Below the pieces are notes generated by a model that worked only from the letters and a program-made list of their open reading frames with translations, was not told the origin of the DNA and did not search any database. 64,000 nucleotides of DNA from Dyadobacter luteus (lineage in GTDB: Bacteria > Bacteroidota > Bacteroidia > Cytophagales > Spirosomataceae), in contig NZ_QNUL01000005.1 in NCBI RefSeq assembly GCF_003383615.1, forward strand, positions 124,001 to 188,000, written 5' to 3'. A program made the translations under genes and the position numbers. Below, in pieces: positions 9,536 to 18,723 of the stretch; position 1 is the first letter of the stretch; every line of letters starts with the position of its first letter.

Positions 9536-9573
9536 GGGGGAGGGGCATGGGGTGAGGGGGTAAAGGGTAAGGG
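9536..9573 (+). other. G-rich tract with G-quadruplex pattern
   Basis: Directly after the DUF4350 stop the plus strand carries runs of 5, 4, 4, 5, 3 and 3 guanines separated by loops of 1 to 4 bases (A, CAT, TGA, TAAA, TAA). The first four runs satisfy the usual intramolecular quadruplex pattern. It lies in the 130-bp gap that splits the cluster into an upstream membrane-protein part and the downstream MoxR-DUF58 pair, and would be present in a read-through transcript. Formation in the cell is not shown by sequence alone. Confidence 0.5.
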
Positions 9574-9664
9574 AAGCATATGTTTAACGCGTAGCAATCT
9601 GCCTGAAAGGCATTCATATATTTACATCGGGTAGCGCCCGATGAGTCAGAAGATTCAGAAGAAT

Positions 9665-10636
9665 ATGGAATTCACAAACAGAATAGAACTGACAGAGCTG
9701 CAAACTGCTGTCACCAGTATCAAAGAAGAAATCGGTAAGGTTGTTGTCGGTCAGCAAGCCACTGTGGAATATATACTTACTGCCTTACTCGCGGATGGCC
9801 ATATCCTGCTGGAAGGTGTGCCTGGTGTTGCCAAAACGCTGATGGCAAAAGTACTGGCCAAAACCATTGACGTGAGCTTTGGGAGGATTCAATTCACTCC
9901 TGATCTGATGCCTGCCGATGTGCTGGGAACTTCATTGTACAATTCAAAAAATACCGAGTTTGAATTTAAACAGGGACCTGTATTTGCCAATATTGTGCTG
10001 GTGGATGAGATCAACCGGGCACCTGCGAAAACGCAATCTGCATTATTTGAAGTAATGGAAGAGCGACAGGTAACGGTGGATGGAACTACCTATCCGATGT
10101 CAGAACCATTTCTCATCCTTGCTACCCAGAATCCTGTTGAACACGAAGGTACGTATAGGCTTCCAGAAGCGCAGCTCGACCGCTTTTTGTTCAAATTAAA
10201 TATTGGATATCCTTCAGATATAGAAGAGATTGAGATACTAAAAGGGCATCACGTGAGAAATCGGCAGGTTGAGGCGATCAATGCAATCCGGGCTGTTGTG
10301 GATGCTGAACGTCTCGCTGCGATCCGGAATATCGTAACGCAGGTGCATGTCGGAGATAACCTGTTTGATTACATTGTCAAAATAGTGGCTACGACCAGAT
10401 CACATCCGTCCCTTTTTCTGGGTGCCTCTCCACGTGCTTCTGTCGCCTTACTGAATAGTTGTAAAGCCCTTGCAGCACTGAGAGGCAGAGATTTTATCAC
10501 TCCTGATGATGTACAGGAGCTTGCATATCCTGTTCTGAGACATCGGATTATGCTTACACCGGAGCGGGAAATGGAAGGTGCAACTGCTGATGAGGTGATA
10601 AAACTAATTCTGGAAAAAACAGAAGTCCCCAGATAA
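9665..10636 (+). CDS. MoxR-family AAA+ ATPase
   Basis: Chaperone-like AAA+ ATPase thought to act on partner proteins carrying von Willebrand-type domains. Walker A is GVPGVAKTLMAK, Walker B IVLVDEINRAP, followed by the ATQNPVEHEGTYRLPEAQ sensor region and a C-terminal lid domain, all normal for MoxR. The start chosen is the second ATG (MEFTNRIELTEL). The ATG at 9641 lies inside the right arm of a 7-bp hairpin (9625-9631 with 9637-9643), and the homologous N-terminus fits the later codon; 9641 would add eight residues. DUF58 follows after 14 bp, the usual partner. Confidence 0.92.
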   Translation: MEFTNRIELTELQTAVTSIKEEIGKVVVGQQATVEYILTALLADGHILLEGVPGVAKTLMAKVLAKTIDVSFGRIQFTPDLMPADVLGTSLYNSKNTEFEFKQGPVFANIVLVDEINRAPAKTQSALFEVMEERQVTVDGTTYPMSEPFLILATQNPVEHEGTYRLPEAQLDRFLFKLNIGYPSDIEEIEILKGHHVRNRQVEAINAIRAVVDAERLAAIRNIVTQVHVGDNLFDYIVKIVATTRSHPSLFLGASPRASVALLNSCKALAALRGRDFITPDDVQELAYPVLRHRIMLTPEREMEGATADEVIKLILEKTEVPR

Positions 10637-10650
10637 ACACATTACCAGTC

Positions 10651-11988
10651 ATGCTTGGTCGCTTTTTAGGATCGTTGTACTTTACCCGAATGTTCTGGAA
10701 GATCTGGATTTTCCTGATCCTGGGTTTCGTATTGGCCTATGTTTTTCCATGGTTGTTTACGCTGATTACAATTCTGGCCATCGTGGCTCTTTTATTGGCT
10801 GTGGCAGACGGACTCACTTTATACAAGAATAAACATGGTGTTTTTGCGAGGCGTCATGTAGCCGATCGGCTTTCTAACGGAGACGAGAATCCAATTACAA
10901 TTTATCTTGAAAGCAGATATTCATTTCAGATTAACGCCGAGATAGTAGACGAAATACCTCATCAGTTTCAGCGGCGGGATATTCTGTTTCAGGTACAGCT
11001 TGCGGCTTTCTCGGAGAAGCAGATTCATTATCATTTACGTCCTGTAAAAAGAGGAGAGTATCATTTTGGTCAGGTCAATGTATTTGTTACTTCTCCTTTG
11101 GGACTGATCAAAAGGAGATTCAGGTTTGATGAGGGCAAACAAACAGCTGTGTACCCCTCATTTCTGCAAATGCGGCAGTACACCCTGCTGGCTGTAGCCA
11201 ATCGGTTGAGCGAGGTGGGTGTTAAAAGGATCAGGAAAGTGGGGCATTCGATGGAATTTGATCAGGTACGCAATTATGTACCCGGAGATGACCACCGTGC
11301 TGTGAACTGGAAAGCAAGTGCCCGTCGGGGGGATGTGATGGTGAATGCGTATCAGGACGAAAAGCAACAGACCGTCTATTGCCTGATTGATAAAGGGCGT
11401 GCGATGCAGTCACCTTTTGAAGGGTTAACCTTGCTGGATTATGCTATAAACGCCACGTTGGTACTTAGCAATATTGCTTTGCTCAAAGAGGACAGAGCCG
11501 GATTAATTACTTTCTCCGACACAGCAGGCCAGGTTGTTGCCGCGGACAGGAAGCCAGGACATATCCAAAAAATCATGGAAGTGCTCTACAGGCAGAAAAC
11601 CAGGTTTTTGGAAACAGATTTTGAAAGGTTGTGCCTTGTTGCCCGCCAGCATATCAGGCAACGAAGTCTTCTGCTTCTGTTTACAAATTTTGAAACACTG
11701 GAGTCGTTGCAGCGCCAGATGCCATATCTGCGCAGATTGGCCAAAGATCATTTGCTGGTTGTGATCATATTTGAAAATACGGAAACAAAACAACTGACCC
11801 ACCAGTCGGCAAGGGATCTGGAACAGGTATATCTTAAAACGATTGCTCAGAAGTTTCATTACGAAAAAAATAAAATCGTAGCAGAACTGACCCGATACGG
11901 AATTCATGCTGTGCTTACATCGCCTCAGCAGTTGTCGGTCAACACCATTAACAAGTACCTGGAACTGAAAGATCGGGGTGCGTTGTAG
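10651..11988 (+). CDS. DUF58 domain-containing protein
   Basis: A 445-residue membrane-anchored protein with two hydrophobic helices near the N-terminus (IWIFLILGFVLAYVFPWLFT and LITILAIVALLLAVADG). The DUF58 signature follows at ~200-230: EFDQVRNYVPGDDHRAVNWK, then a vWA-like fold (VYCLIDKGRAMQS, RAGLITFSDTAGQVV). It is encoded 14 bp after the MoxR ATPase, its standard functional partner. Together with the upstream RDD, SpoIIM, DUF4129 and DUF4350 proteins it probably forms an envelope-associated complex of unknown role. Confidence 0.9.
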   Translation: MLGRFLGSLYFTRMFWKIWIFLILGFVLAYVFPWLFTLITILAIVALLLAVADGLTLYKNKHGVFARRHVADRLSNGDENPITIYLESRYSFQINAEIVDEIPHQFQRRDILFQVQLAAFSEKQIHYHLRPVKRGEYHFGQVNVFVTSPLGLIKRRFRFDEGKQTAVYPSFLQMRQYTLLAVANRLSEVGVKRIRKVGHSMEFDQVRNYVPGDDHRAVNWKASARRGDVMVNAYQDEKQQTVYCLIDKGRAMQSPFEGLTLLDYAINATLVLSNIALLKEDRAGLITFSDTAGQVVAADRKPGHIQKIMEVLYRQKTRFLETDFERLCLVARQHIRQRSLLLLFTNFETLESLQRQMPYLRRLAKDHLLVVIIFENTETKQLTHQSARDLEQVYLKTIAQKFHYEKNKIVAELTRYGIHAVLTSPQQLSVNTINKYLELKDRGAL

Positions 11989-12085
11989 GCATATCGTTAC
12001 CGATGGCTAGGAAACTTGGGTGTAAATGTCCCTCTTGTTTTGGTATTCTCTATCTTTACGGCCTTATCCAGATTTATGCGCCCCA

Positions 12086-13432
12086 ATGAAATTTCTTAGA
12101 ATTCTTCTCAAAATAATCGGTGGTTTTTTGCTCGTTCTACTGTTGGTCATCGCAACGATGATTACCACGATGGACCATACCCCCTATAAACAAATGGCCT
12201 ATTACAAGGAATGGAAAAGCCTTGTGGGTAAAGTAGAAAAAGATACCGTAACTGCTACGGACTTTAAAGTAGGATGGGCAAAGGTGAATATTACTCCTTC
12301 GTCACCGGTACCTATGGCTGGTTATGGAAATCGCCGCGGCAGAGCTTATGAAACTGTACATGATTCGGTATACGTGAGAGCCATTGTGATTGATAATGGT
12401 CATACACAGGCCGCCATCGTCTCTGCTGATTTACTTATTATTCCTCCTACCGTTTCAAAAGTATTAAAGGCCAAACTGACCGCTAAGGAAATTCCGTTTG
12501 ATCAGGTTTTCTTTGGATCTACCCACACGCACCATAGTATAGGAGGCTGGGGTACAGGCGTTTCAGGATTATTCTTTTCAGGGAAATATGATCCAAAGAG
12601 TGTAGAGCGAATTGCTGACGCAATTTTTCAGGCTATTGTTAAAGCCAAATCGGATATGGAGCCTGCCCGGTTGGCGTATCTGGAGTCGAAAGATACGCTT
12701 GATATTCGTAACAGGCTGGTTGGTGAAGAAGGCGGAGTGGATTCGGAGGTGCGTTCAGTAGGATTTGTTACGGAGACAGGGAAAAAAGCAATACTCAGTT
12801 CTTATGGAGCACATTCGACTATTATTCAGTCGCGAAATATGGTGTTGTCGCGCGATTATCCTGGCGTACTTGTAGATTCTCTGGAAAGCGGCAGGAATGA
12901 TTTTGCAATGTATATGGCCGGAGCGGTAGGAAGTATGGGGCCAATAGAGCGGGGATCTGATGATTTTGACGAGATGAAAAACCAGGCTTTTGGTGTGCAG
13001 CAAGCCGTTCTTTCTTCAGATACAATTTTACAAAGTCCCAAGCCATCGATGCAAATGATTACGCTCCCGCTTCCCTTGCGAGAGCCTTCACCTCGTTTGA
13101 CGATGGACATCGTGTTGCGACCATGGGTGTTTAAGAAAGCATTCGGGGAATATCCATTGTTTGTAAAAGCTTTGCGAATCGGTAATATCCTGATGGTAGG
13201 TATGCCCTGTGATTTTTCGGGTGAATTGGTTGGCGGTTTGGATGCTTATGCTAAAACCAAAGGTCTTGACCTGATCGTGACCAGTTTCAATGGAGGATAC
13301 ATTGGCTATATCACACATGATAAATATTTTGACAGAGATCTGTATGAAACAAAAGTAATGAGTTGGTACGGACCGTATAATGGAGCTTATTTTCAGGAGG
13401 TGATCCGGGATATTATTAATAAATTGTCATAG
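12086..13432 (+). CDS. Neutral/alkaline ceramidase-like protein, membrane anchored
   Basis: A 448-residue protein with an N-terminal TM or uncleaved signal segment (LLKIIGGFLLVLLLVIATM). The N-terminal domain resembles neutral ceramidase: VGWAKVNITPSSPVPMAGYG, then STHTHHSIGGWGTG with the metal-site histidines, and SYGAHSTIIQSR. It lacks the long C-terminal half of true ceramidases. The start at 12086 is preferred because the TTG/ATG-extended form from 12026 would place 20 polar-mixed residues before the hydrophobic segment. Amide hydrolysis of a lipid or N-acyl substrate is plausible; the substrate is inferred from the family only. Confidence 0.8.
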   Translation: MKFLRILLKIIGGFLLVLLLVIATMITTMDHTPYKQMAYYKEWKSLVGKVEKDTVTATDFKVGWAKVNITPSSPVPMAGYGNRRGRAYETVHDSVYVRAIVIDNGHTQAAIVSADLLIIPPTVSKVLKAKLTAKEIPFDQVFFGSTHTHHSIGGWGTGVSGLFFSGKYDPKSVERIADAIFQAIVKAKSDMEPARLAYLESKDTLDIRNRLVGEEGGVDSEVRSVGFVTETGKKAILSSYGAHSTIIQSRNMVLSRDYPGVLVDSLESGRNDFAMYMAGAVGSMGPIERGSDDFDEMKNQAFGVQQAVLSSDTILQSPKPSMQMITLPLPLREPSPRLTMDIVLRPWVFKKAFGEYPLFVKALRIGNILMVGMPCDFSGELVGGLDAYAKTKGLDLIVTSFNGGYIGYITHDKYFDRDLYETKVMSWYGPYNGAYFQEVIRDIINKLS

Positions 13433-13472
13433 CATGAGATTTCTCTTATGATTTATTAAAACCTAAACCGAT

Positions 13473-14558
13473 ATGAAAACCTTGGTTCTGTTATTTGTTA
13501 CACTTATTTCCGTACAGACGACCTTTGCTCAAAAACGTGTACGGCTTGCTATTGCCGGTCTGAGTCATGGTCACGTCGGCTGGGCTTTTAACCGAAATGA
13601 TAAAACAGATACAGAGCTCGTGGGGATATACGAGACAGACCAGGAGTTGGTAAAGCGTTTTGCTGAGAAATATAAACTGGATAAAAAGCTGTTTTTTAAT
13701 GATCTGAATAAAATGCTTGATCAGGCAAAACCTGATGCAGTATCGGCATTTGGGCCAATCAATGAACATATCAGCGTCGTGAGAGCCTGTGCACCGAGGA
13801 AGATCCATGTGATGGTGGAGAAGCCATTAGCTACCACTTTTGCTGATGCGAAGGAAATTGAAAAGCTGGCTAAGCAAAACGGAGTTCAGGTGCTGACCAA
13901 TTTTGAAACTTCCTGGTATGCCAGTAACCAATATGTGAATGAGCTTGTAGAAGCTGGTAAAATTGGAGAAATACGGAAGGTGATGGTCAATGACGGACAC
14001 CAGGGGCCCAAAGAAATTGGAGTAGGAAAGGAGTTTTTTGATTTTCTGACTGATCCTGTGAAAAACGGCGCCGGTGCGTTGAATGACTTTGGCTGCTACG
14101 GCGCAAACCTGATGACGTGGTTGCTGAAAGGGCAAAAACCTGTATCTGTTACAGCGGTTACCCATCAGAATAAGCCGGATATTTACCAGAAAGTGGACGA
14201 TGAAGCTACTATTATCCTGCAATATCCCAAGGCACAATGTGTGATTCAGGCGTCGTGGAACTGGACATTTGCACGAAAAGATATGGAGGTATTTGGTACA
14301 AAAGGCTACGCAGTGGCAGTCAATCCAACTACTATACGACAGCGGTTACAGGAGAAAACTCCTGAAGAAACTATCAAAATTGATCCGAGACCTGCACCAT
14401 TTACCGATCCGTTTTCGGTACTGGCAGATGTTGTAAGCGGTAAACTGAAGCTGGATGAAAATGATATGTATGGATTGCCTGTAAATGTAACTGTAGTAGA
14501 AATCCTCGAAGCTGCCAAAAGATCGGCGCAAACAGGCAAGACAGTGGTTTTGAAATAA
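13473..14558 (+). CDS. Secreted Gfo/Idh/MocA-family oxidoreductase
   Basis: NAD(P)-dependent oxidoreductase fold of 361 residues. A cleavable signal peptide (VLLFVTLISVQTTFAQ) precedes the Rossmann domain. The nucleotide-binding turn is degenerate (AIAGLSHGHVGWAFNRND) compared with GxGxxG, and the catalytic-type EKP motif is present (VMVEKPLATTFADAKEIE). The C-terminal alpha/beta domain contains GAGALNDFGCYGANLMTW. Periplasmic Gfo/Idh/MocA enzymes are common in Bacteroidota and usually act on sugars or glycosides with tightly held cofactor. It follows the ceramidase-like gene by 40 bp and may share its transcript. Confidence 0.85.
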   Translation: MKTLVLLFVTLISVQTTFAQKRVRLAIAGLSHGHVGWAFNRNDKTDTELVGIYETDQELVKRFAEKYKLDKKLFFNDLNKMLDQAKPDAVSAFGPINEHISVVRACAPRKIHVMVEKPLATTFADAKEIEKLAKQNGVQVLTNFETSWYASNQYVNELVEAGKIGEIRKVMVNDGHQGPKEIGVGKEFFDFLTDPVKNGAGALNDFGCYGANLMTWLLKGQKPVSVTAVTHQNKPDIYQKVDDEATIILQYPKAQCVIQASWNWTFARKDMEVFGTKGYAVAVNPTTIRQRLQEKTPEETIKIDPRPAPFTDPFSVLADVVSGKLKLDENDMYGLPVNVTVVEILEAAKRSAQTGKTVVLK

Positions 14559-14594
14559 TATTGACTTGTATTAGTTTGATAAATAACTATTTAA

Positions 14595-15167
14595 ATGGAA
14601 TTAGCTGCCCGCTCGGTAAGATTTTCGGAAACAACCCTGACAGAATTGATGATCCCTTCCTATGCCAATTTTGGCGGGAAAATTCATGGAGGAATTTTAC
14701 TTTCATTAATTGATAAGGTAGCGTACGCGTGTGCATCGCGGCACGCTTCTACCTATTGTGTAACGGTATCGGTCGATGCTGTTGATTTCTTACAGCCGGT
14801 GGAAGTAGGAGACCTTGTGTCGTTGATGGCTTCTGTCAATTATGTGGGGAGAACTTCACTCGTGATTGGAATTAAGGTAATTGCAGAGAATGTCAGAGAT
14901 GGTGTTCGCCGCCACACGAATACGTCTTATGTAACGATGGTAGCCAAGGGAGATGATGATAAACCTGCACTTGTTCCGCCTTTGTTGCTTGAAAATGAAG
15001 GAGATGCAAGACGTTTTCTGGAAGCCATGAAACGGAAGGAATTGAAGGAAGCTTACCGTGATGCATTTGATAGTGCAAAAAGTGTGATGCACATAAGTAA
15101 TAATATAGAAAAACTATCCGCCCAACGCTGTGTGATCGGGTGGGAAACGAAAGAGCTACCGAAATGA
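14595..15167 (+). CDS. Acyl-CoA thioesterase, hot-dog fold
   Basis: A 190-residue protein of the YciA/ACOT type. The conserved segment is TLTELMIPSYANFGGKIHGG followed by SLIDKVAYACASRHA, with the catalytic Asp in the long helix, then VDAVDFLQPVEVGDLVSLMA. The C-terminal extension (~50 residues) is longer than in YciA. It would hydrolyse acyl-CoA thioesters in the cytoplasm. The stop overlaps the next start by four bases (ATGA), which indicates translational coupling with the DUF2141 protein. Confidence 0.85.
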   Translation: MELAARSVRFSETTLTELMIPSYANFGGKIHGGILLSLIDKVAYACASRHASTYCVTVSVDAVDFLQPVEVGDLVSLMASVNYVGRTSLVIGIKVIAENVRDGVRRHTNTSYVTMVAKGDDDKPALVPPLLLENEGDARRFLEAMKRKELKEAYRDAFDSAKSVMHISNNIEKLSAQRCVIGWETKELPK

Positions 15168-15586
15168 ATAGTATCCTTCTAAATTTACTGTTATTAATAA
15201 GCCCGATGGGAAATACCTCGCCGGTAAAGTTGCAGGTAGAAATCACGAATGTGAAAACAGCGAAAGGTAAACTGATGATCGGGATATACAAGCCGGATGA
15301 CAAGTTTGGGGAAGGTAAGCCGGGATTTTCTGAAATAATAGAAGTGAAATCAGCAGGTAGCCAAAAGGCTTTTTTTGAATTGGAGCCGGGGAAATATGCT
15401 TTGGCGGTATATCATGATTTGAACAATAACGGCGAACTGGATAAAAACTTCGTAGGTATTCCAAAAGAGCCGTACGGATTCAGTAAAGACTTCCGTCCCA
15501 AATTTTCAGCTCCGTCATTTGAAGATTGCACTTTTGAAGTGACAAGTGAAGCTGCTCAGAAAATTGCAGTAAGACTTACAAATTAG
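15164..15586 (+). CDS. DUF2141 domain-containing secreted protein
   Basis: About 140 residues: a hydrophobic N-terminal signal segment (SILLNLLLLISPMG) and a DUF2141 beta-sandwich with KLQVEITNVKTAKGKLMIGI, YALAVYHDLNNNGELDKN and GIPKEPYGFSKDF, the family hallmark. The start at 15164 is chosen because it overlaps the upstream stop as ATGA and gives a normal signal peptide; the 15140 alternative would prepend charged residues. The function of the family is unknown; it is exported and often small. Confidence 0.85.
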   Translation: MNSILLNLLLLISPMGNTSPVKLQVEITNVKTAKGKLMIGIYKPDDKFGEGKPGFSEIIEVKSAGSQKAFFELEPGKYALAVYHDLNNNGELDKNFVGIPKEPYGFSKDFRPKFSAPSFEDCTFEVTSEAAQKIAVRLTN

Positions 15587-15619
15587 GAGCGAACCCGGGG
15601 AAGTACCGGATTCGCTCCT
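15585..15619. terminator. Bidirectional hairpin terminator between convergent genes
   Basis: Arms AGGAGCGAA (15585-15593) and TTCGCTCCT (15611-15619) pair perfectly; after a one-base mismatch an inner CCGG/CCGG continues the stem. It separates the DUF2141 gene from the convergent HerA-like gene. T-tracts are weak on both sides. Confidence 0.6.
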
Positions 15620-15625
15620 GATAAT

Positions 15626-17182
15626 TTAAAAACCAAAGAGACCACCACTTTTTTTGCGGGTGGAGGTGGTTTTCTTTCCGAATAGCATTCCAAATACGCC
15701 ACGAACAACTTCCCGGCCTATCTGTTTGGCCAGGGGAGAAGAAAGAACATCAGAAATCATTCCTTTTTCTTCTTTTTGATTTTTTGCCTGAACTACTTCT
15801 TCTTTCGCCTTTGCTTCCACACGCGCCTGCTCCTCCATACGACGGGTCAGGATTTCGTAAGCGCTTTCAGGATCAATAGGATCTTTATATTTCAGGTATA
15901 AGTCGGATTGCCGCACATGGTTTTCGTAGTCGGCCTGGGTCATTGGTCCCATTACGGACGTTGGAGGAAGCAAATGCGTAGCGGCTACTTCGGTTGGAAT
16001 TCCTTTTTCGTTGAGTACCGTAATAAGTGCTTGTCCAATACCGAGCGTTGTCAGAATCTGATCGATTTCGTAGTAGTCAGATTTGGGGTATGTTTTTACA
16101 GTCTGTTTAAGGGCGTCGGCATCCTTAGGAGTGAATGCGCGCAATACGTGTTGTACACGGTTTCCAAGTTGTCCGAGTACAGAAACCGGTATATCCTGAG
16201 CCATCTGTGTACAGAAGAAAATACCTACACCTTTGGACCTGATCAAGCGGATAACCTGTTCAATCTGGTCTAAAAATGCCTTTGGAGCATCTTTGAAAAG
16301 TAGGTGGGCTTCATCAAGGAAGAACACAAGTTTAGGCTTGTCAAGATCTCCTGCTTCAGGTAACTTCTGATATAACTCAGCCAGAAGGCTAAGCATAAAA
16401 GTAGAGAACAAAGCGGGTTTATCCTGAACATCTGAAACATTCAGCAGACTGATTACGCCTTGGCCATCTACCCGACTGATTAGGTCCTCAATATCGAATG
16501 ACTTTTCACCGAAAATGCTACCCACTCCCTGCTGCTCTAATGCTACTATTTTTCGGAGAATGGTGCCGGCAGTAGAGGAGGAGATGGACCCGTAGTCTGA
16601 CTTGATTTCTGCAGCTCCCGGACCTTCTGATAAATAACTCAGTACTTTTTTCAAGTCATTCAAATCCACCATCGGCAGATCTTTGTCGTCTGCATATTTG
16701 AAAAGAATCGCTAATACACCTGATTGTGTATCGTTGAGTTCGAATATTTTAGAAAGCAGAATTGGACCAAACTCCAGAATTGTGGCGCGCATCTGGGATC
16801 CTTTCTGGCCGCTCAGAGAATACAATTCTACCGGATAACCTTTTGCTTCAAAAGTGGTTCCCAATATCTGAGAACGTTCTTCGATGGCTGTATTTGATTT
16901 TCCAGTCTGAGCGATGCCCGATAAATCACCTTTGATATCTGACATAAAAACCGGCACACCGGCAGCTGAAAGTTGTTCAGCCAGTACTTGTAAAGTTCTT
17001 GTTTTTCCTGAACCGGTTGCTCCTGCCACAAGCCCGTGGCGGTTCATCATGCGAAGTGGAAGGTTTACCTTTGCTTCTGTTATTATTTCTCCATCCAGAA
17101 TTGCCGATCCGAGATGGATAGCTGGCTGTGTGGTTTGGTAGGATTTTTGTATGGCTGCAATGAACGAATCTCTTTTAGACAC
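15626..17182 (-). CDS. HerA-like ATPase, DUF853 family
   Basis: A 518-residue P-loop ATPase of the HerA/FtsK superfamily. Walker A is GATGSGKTRTLQVLAEQL (residues ~53-70), Walker B KLVFFLDEAHLLF, and a downstream arginine/sensor region IRSKGVGIFFCTQMAQDIP. The C-terminal ~70 residues are Lys/Glu-rich and end in a Gly/Phe motif (KKSGGLFGF). DUF853 proteins are translocase-like; some HerA relatives pair with NurA nucleases, but no nuclease gene is adjacent here. The start is well placed just upstream of the conserved core. Its cellular role is unknown. Confidence 0.88.
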   Translation of the reverse strand: MSKRDSFIAAIQKSYQTTQPAIHLGSAILDGEIITEAKVNLPLRMMNRHGLVAGATGSGKTRTLQVLAEQLSAAGVPVFMSDIKGDLSGIAQTGKSNTAIEERSQILGTTFEAKGYPVELYSLSGQKGSQMRATILEFGPILLSKIFELNDTQSGVLAILFKYADDKDLPMVDLNDLKKVLSYLSEGPGAAEIKSDYGSISSSTAGTILRKIVALEQQGVGSIFGEKSFDIEDLISRVDGQGVISLLNVSDVQDKPALFSTFMLSLLAELYQKLPEAGDLDKPKLVFFLDEAHLLFKDAPKAFLDQIEQVIRLIRSKGVGIFFCTQMAQDIPVSVLGQLGNRVQHVLRAFTPKDADALKQTVKTYPKSDYYEIDQILTTLGIGQALITVLNEKGIPTEVAATHLLPPTSVMGPMTQADYENHVRQSDLYLKYKDPIDPESAYEILTRRMEEQARVEAKAKEEVVQAKNQKEEKGMISDVLSSPLAKQIGREVVRGVFGMLFGKKTTSTRKKSGGLFGF

Positions 17183-17407
17183 GGGCGTTTTACGGTTATT
17201 GTTAATGACGGCTTAATTTACCAAATTTATCCTTTTGGCAGAGATTCTTTATGATTCAAATTATAATAATGATGTAATAATACTCTTCAAAGAAGATATA
17301 TTATTTTTCGTAGTAGTTTGTATTTGCAAAATATTATTAGGTATTTTAGTAAATTCACTATGTAATTGTTCTGACTTCATTTTACAAAACCACAATATTT
17401 GCCGCAT

Positions 17408-18418
17408 ATGCTGAGTAGAGTTGCCAATTCGATTTACTGGATGAACAGATACATGGAACGGGTCGAAAATTACGCCCGTTTCGTTGGAGTCAATTTTAAT
17501 CTTGCGCTTGATTTACCACCAGATGTGGATGAACAGTGGGAGCCTCTGCTGATTGCTACGGCTGATCACTACACTTTTTATAAATATTACGAGAAGCCAA
17601 CCAAAGAGGATGTTATTCACTTCATGACATTTGATAAGAGAAATCCTAACTCAATTATCAGCTGTTTGTATGAAGCCAGAGAAAATGCACGTACTATCCG
17701 TGAGACGATTTCAAAGGAAATGTGGGAAAGCATCAATACATTTTACCTGACAATCAAGGGCACTGCCGCAGACGATTTCAGAAATATGGATCATATGCAG
17801 TCCTACTTCACCGATATACGTAAAAGTTGTCAGCAGTTCCATGGTGTGGTCGATTCGTCCATTACCCGCAATGAAGCCTGGCACTTTGGTCGCTTGGGAA
17901 GACATATAGAAAGGGCTGATAAATGCTCCCGCTTTCTGGATGTGAAGTATTTTACCATGGCTCAGGACACAAGTGCATCAGGCTCTACCCTTGATTTGAT
18001 GATGTGGACTGCAGTATTGAAGTCTGTGAGTGCGTACAATATGTACAGACAAACGCATCGCGCTTTAACACCAATGAATATAGTGGCTTTCCTGATTCTG
18101 GATAAGCTTTTTCCGCGCTCTATTGCCTATAGCGTTCGTCAGGCAGAGCTTTCACTTTATGCAATAAGGGGTGCCATTCCGGAAAGAGGCCATACTGCTC
18201 CTGCCGAAAGAGCATTAAGTAAAATGCGTAGTGAATTGGAATTTACGGAAGTTGAAGACGTATTTAAGTTAGGCTTGCATGAATACCTGGATAAATTCCA
18301 GATGGCCAATAATGAAATTGACAATGCTATTTTCGACATGTATTTTGGTCTTGAAACAGAAAAGGTACAGTCAATGGGGCAATCGGCTACGCGTGTGGCA
18401 AGTCAGTGGATGAATTGA
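17408..18418 (+). CDS. Alpha-E domain (DUF403) protein
   Basis: A 336-residue all-helical protein with the alpha-E opening MLSRVANSIYWMNRYMERVE and conserved ENARTIRETIS and HIERADKCSRFLDVKY segments. ATG at 17408 is the family start; a TTG at 17399 would add three residues. Alpha-E proteins normally sit next to a circularly permuted ATP-grasp (DUF404/407) protein and a transglutaminase-like protease, a set proposed for a peptide modification or small peptide synthesis pathway. Neither partner is beside this copy. A strong hairpin follows the gene. Confidence 0.88.
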   Translation: MLSRVANSIYWMNRYMERVENYARFVGVNFNLALDLPPDVDEQWEPLLIATADHYTFYKYYEKPTKEDVIHFMTFDKRNPNSIISCLYEARENARTIRETISKEMWESINTFYLTIKGTAADDFRNMDHMQSYFTDIRKSCQQFHGVVDSSITRNEAWHFGRLGRHIERADKCSRFLDVKYFTMAQDTSASGSTLDLMMWTAVLKSVSAYNMYRQTHRALTPMNIVAFLILDKLFPRSIAYSVRQAELSLYAIRGAIPERGHTAPAERALSKMRSELEFTEVEDVFKLGLHEYLDKFQMANNEIDNAIFDMYFGLETEKVQSMGQSATRVASQWMN

Positions 18419-18465
18419 TGGTTGAGATCTTTTACTTGTTGTAAAAAGGGAAGCAATTGAATATT

Positions 18466-18497
18466 AAAGTGGCAGTCCGCATGGGATTGCCACTTTT
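18466..18497 (+). terminator. Intrinsic terminator after the DUF403 gene
   Basis: Perfect 9-bp stem AAAGTGGCA (18466-18474) with TGCCACTTT (18488-18496), a 13-nt loop and a short T-run at the 3' end. It lies 48 bp after the stop. The rest of the 305-bp gap up to 18723 shows no open reading frame of note and ends with the promoter-like site of glmM. Confidence 0.6.
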
Positions 18498-18686
18498 AGT
18501 ATGGATTAGTTTACTACCGGACGCTGTGACATGCAGGACTCGTTGGCGTCCACATCCCCTACGTATATTCAAGAATTTCTGGAAATCGCTATATACGTGC
18601 GACAACTATTGATTACAGGTTGTAAGCCATTTAATCAATACAAACTTTTGTTTCGTAAAAAACCAATTTCAGGTACGGAAATTTAG

Positions 18687-18694
18687 TATTTTTG
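18687..18694 (+). promoter_or_regulatory. Candidate -7 element ahead of glmM
   Basis: TATTTTTG matches the Bacteroidota -7 consensus TAnnTTTG, 29 bp upstream of the GTG start. No good TTTG lies at the usual distance upstream, so the call rests on one element. Confidence 0.3.
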
Positions 18695-18723
18695 TGCCCA
18701 AACAAACAGAGGAATTCAAGATC

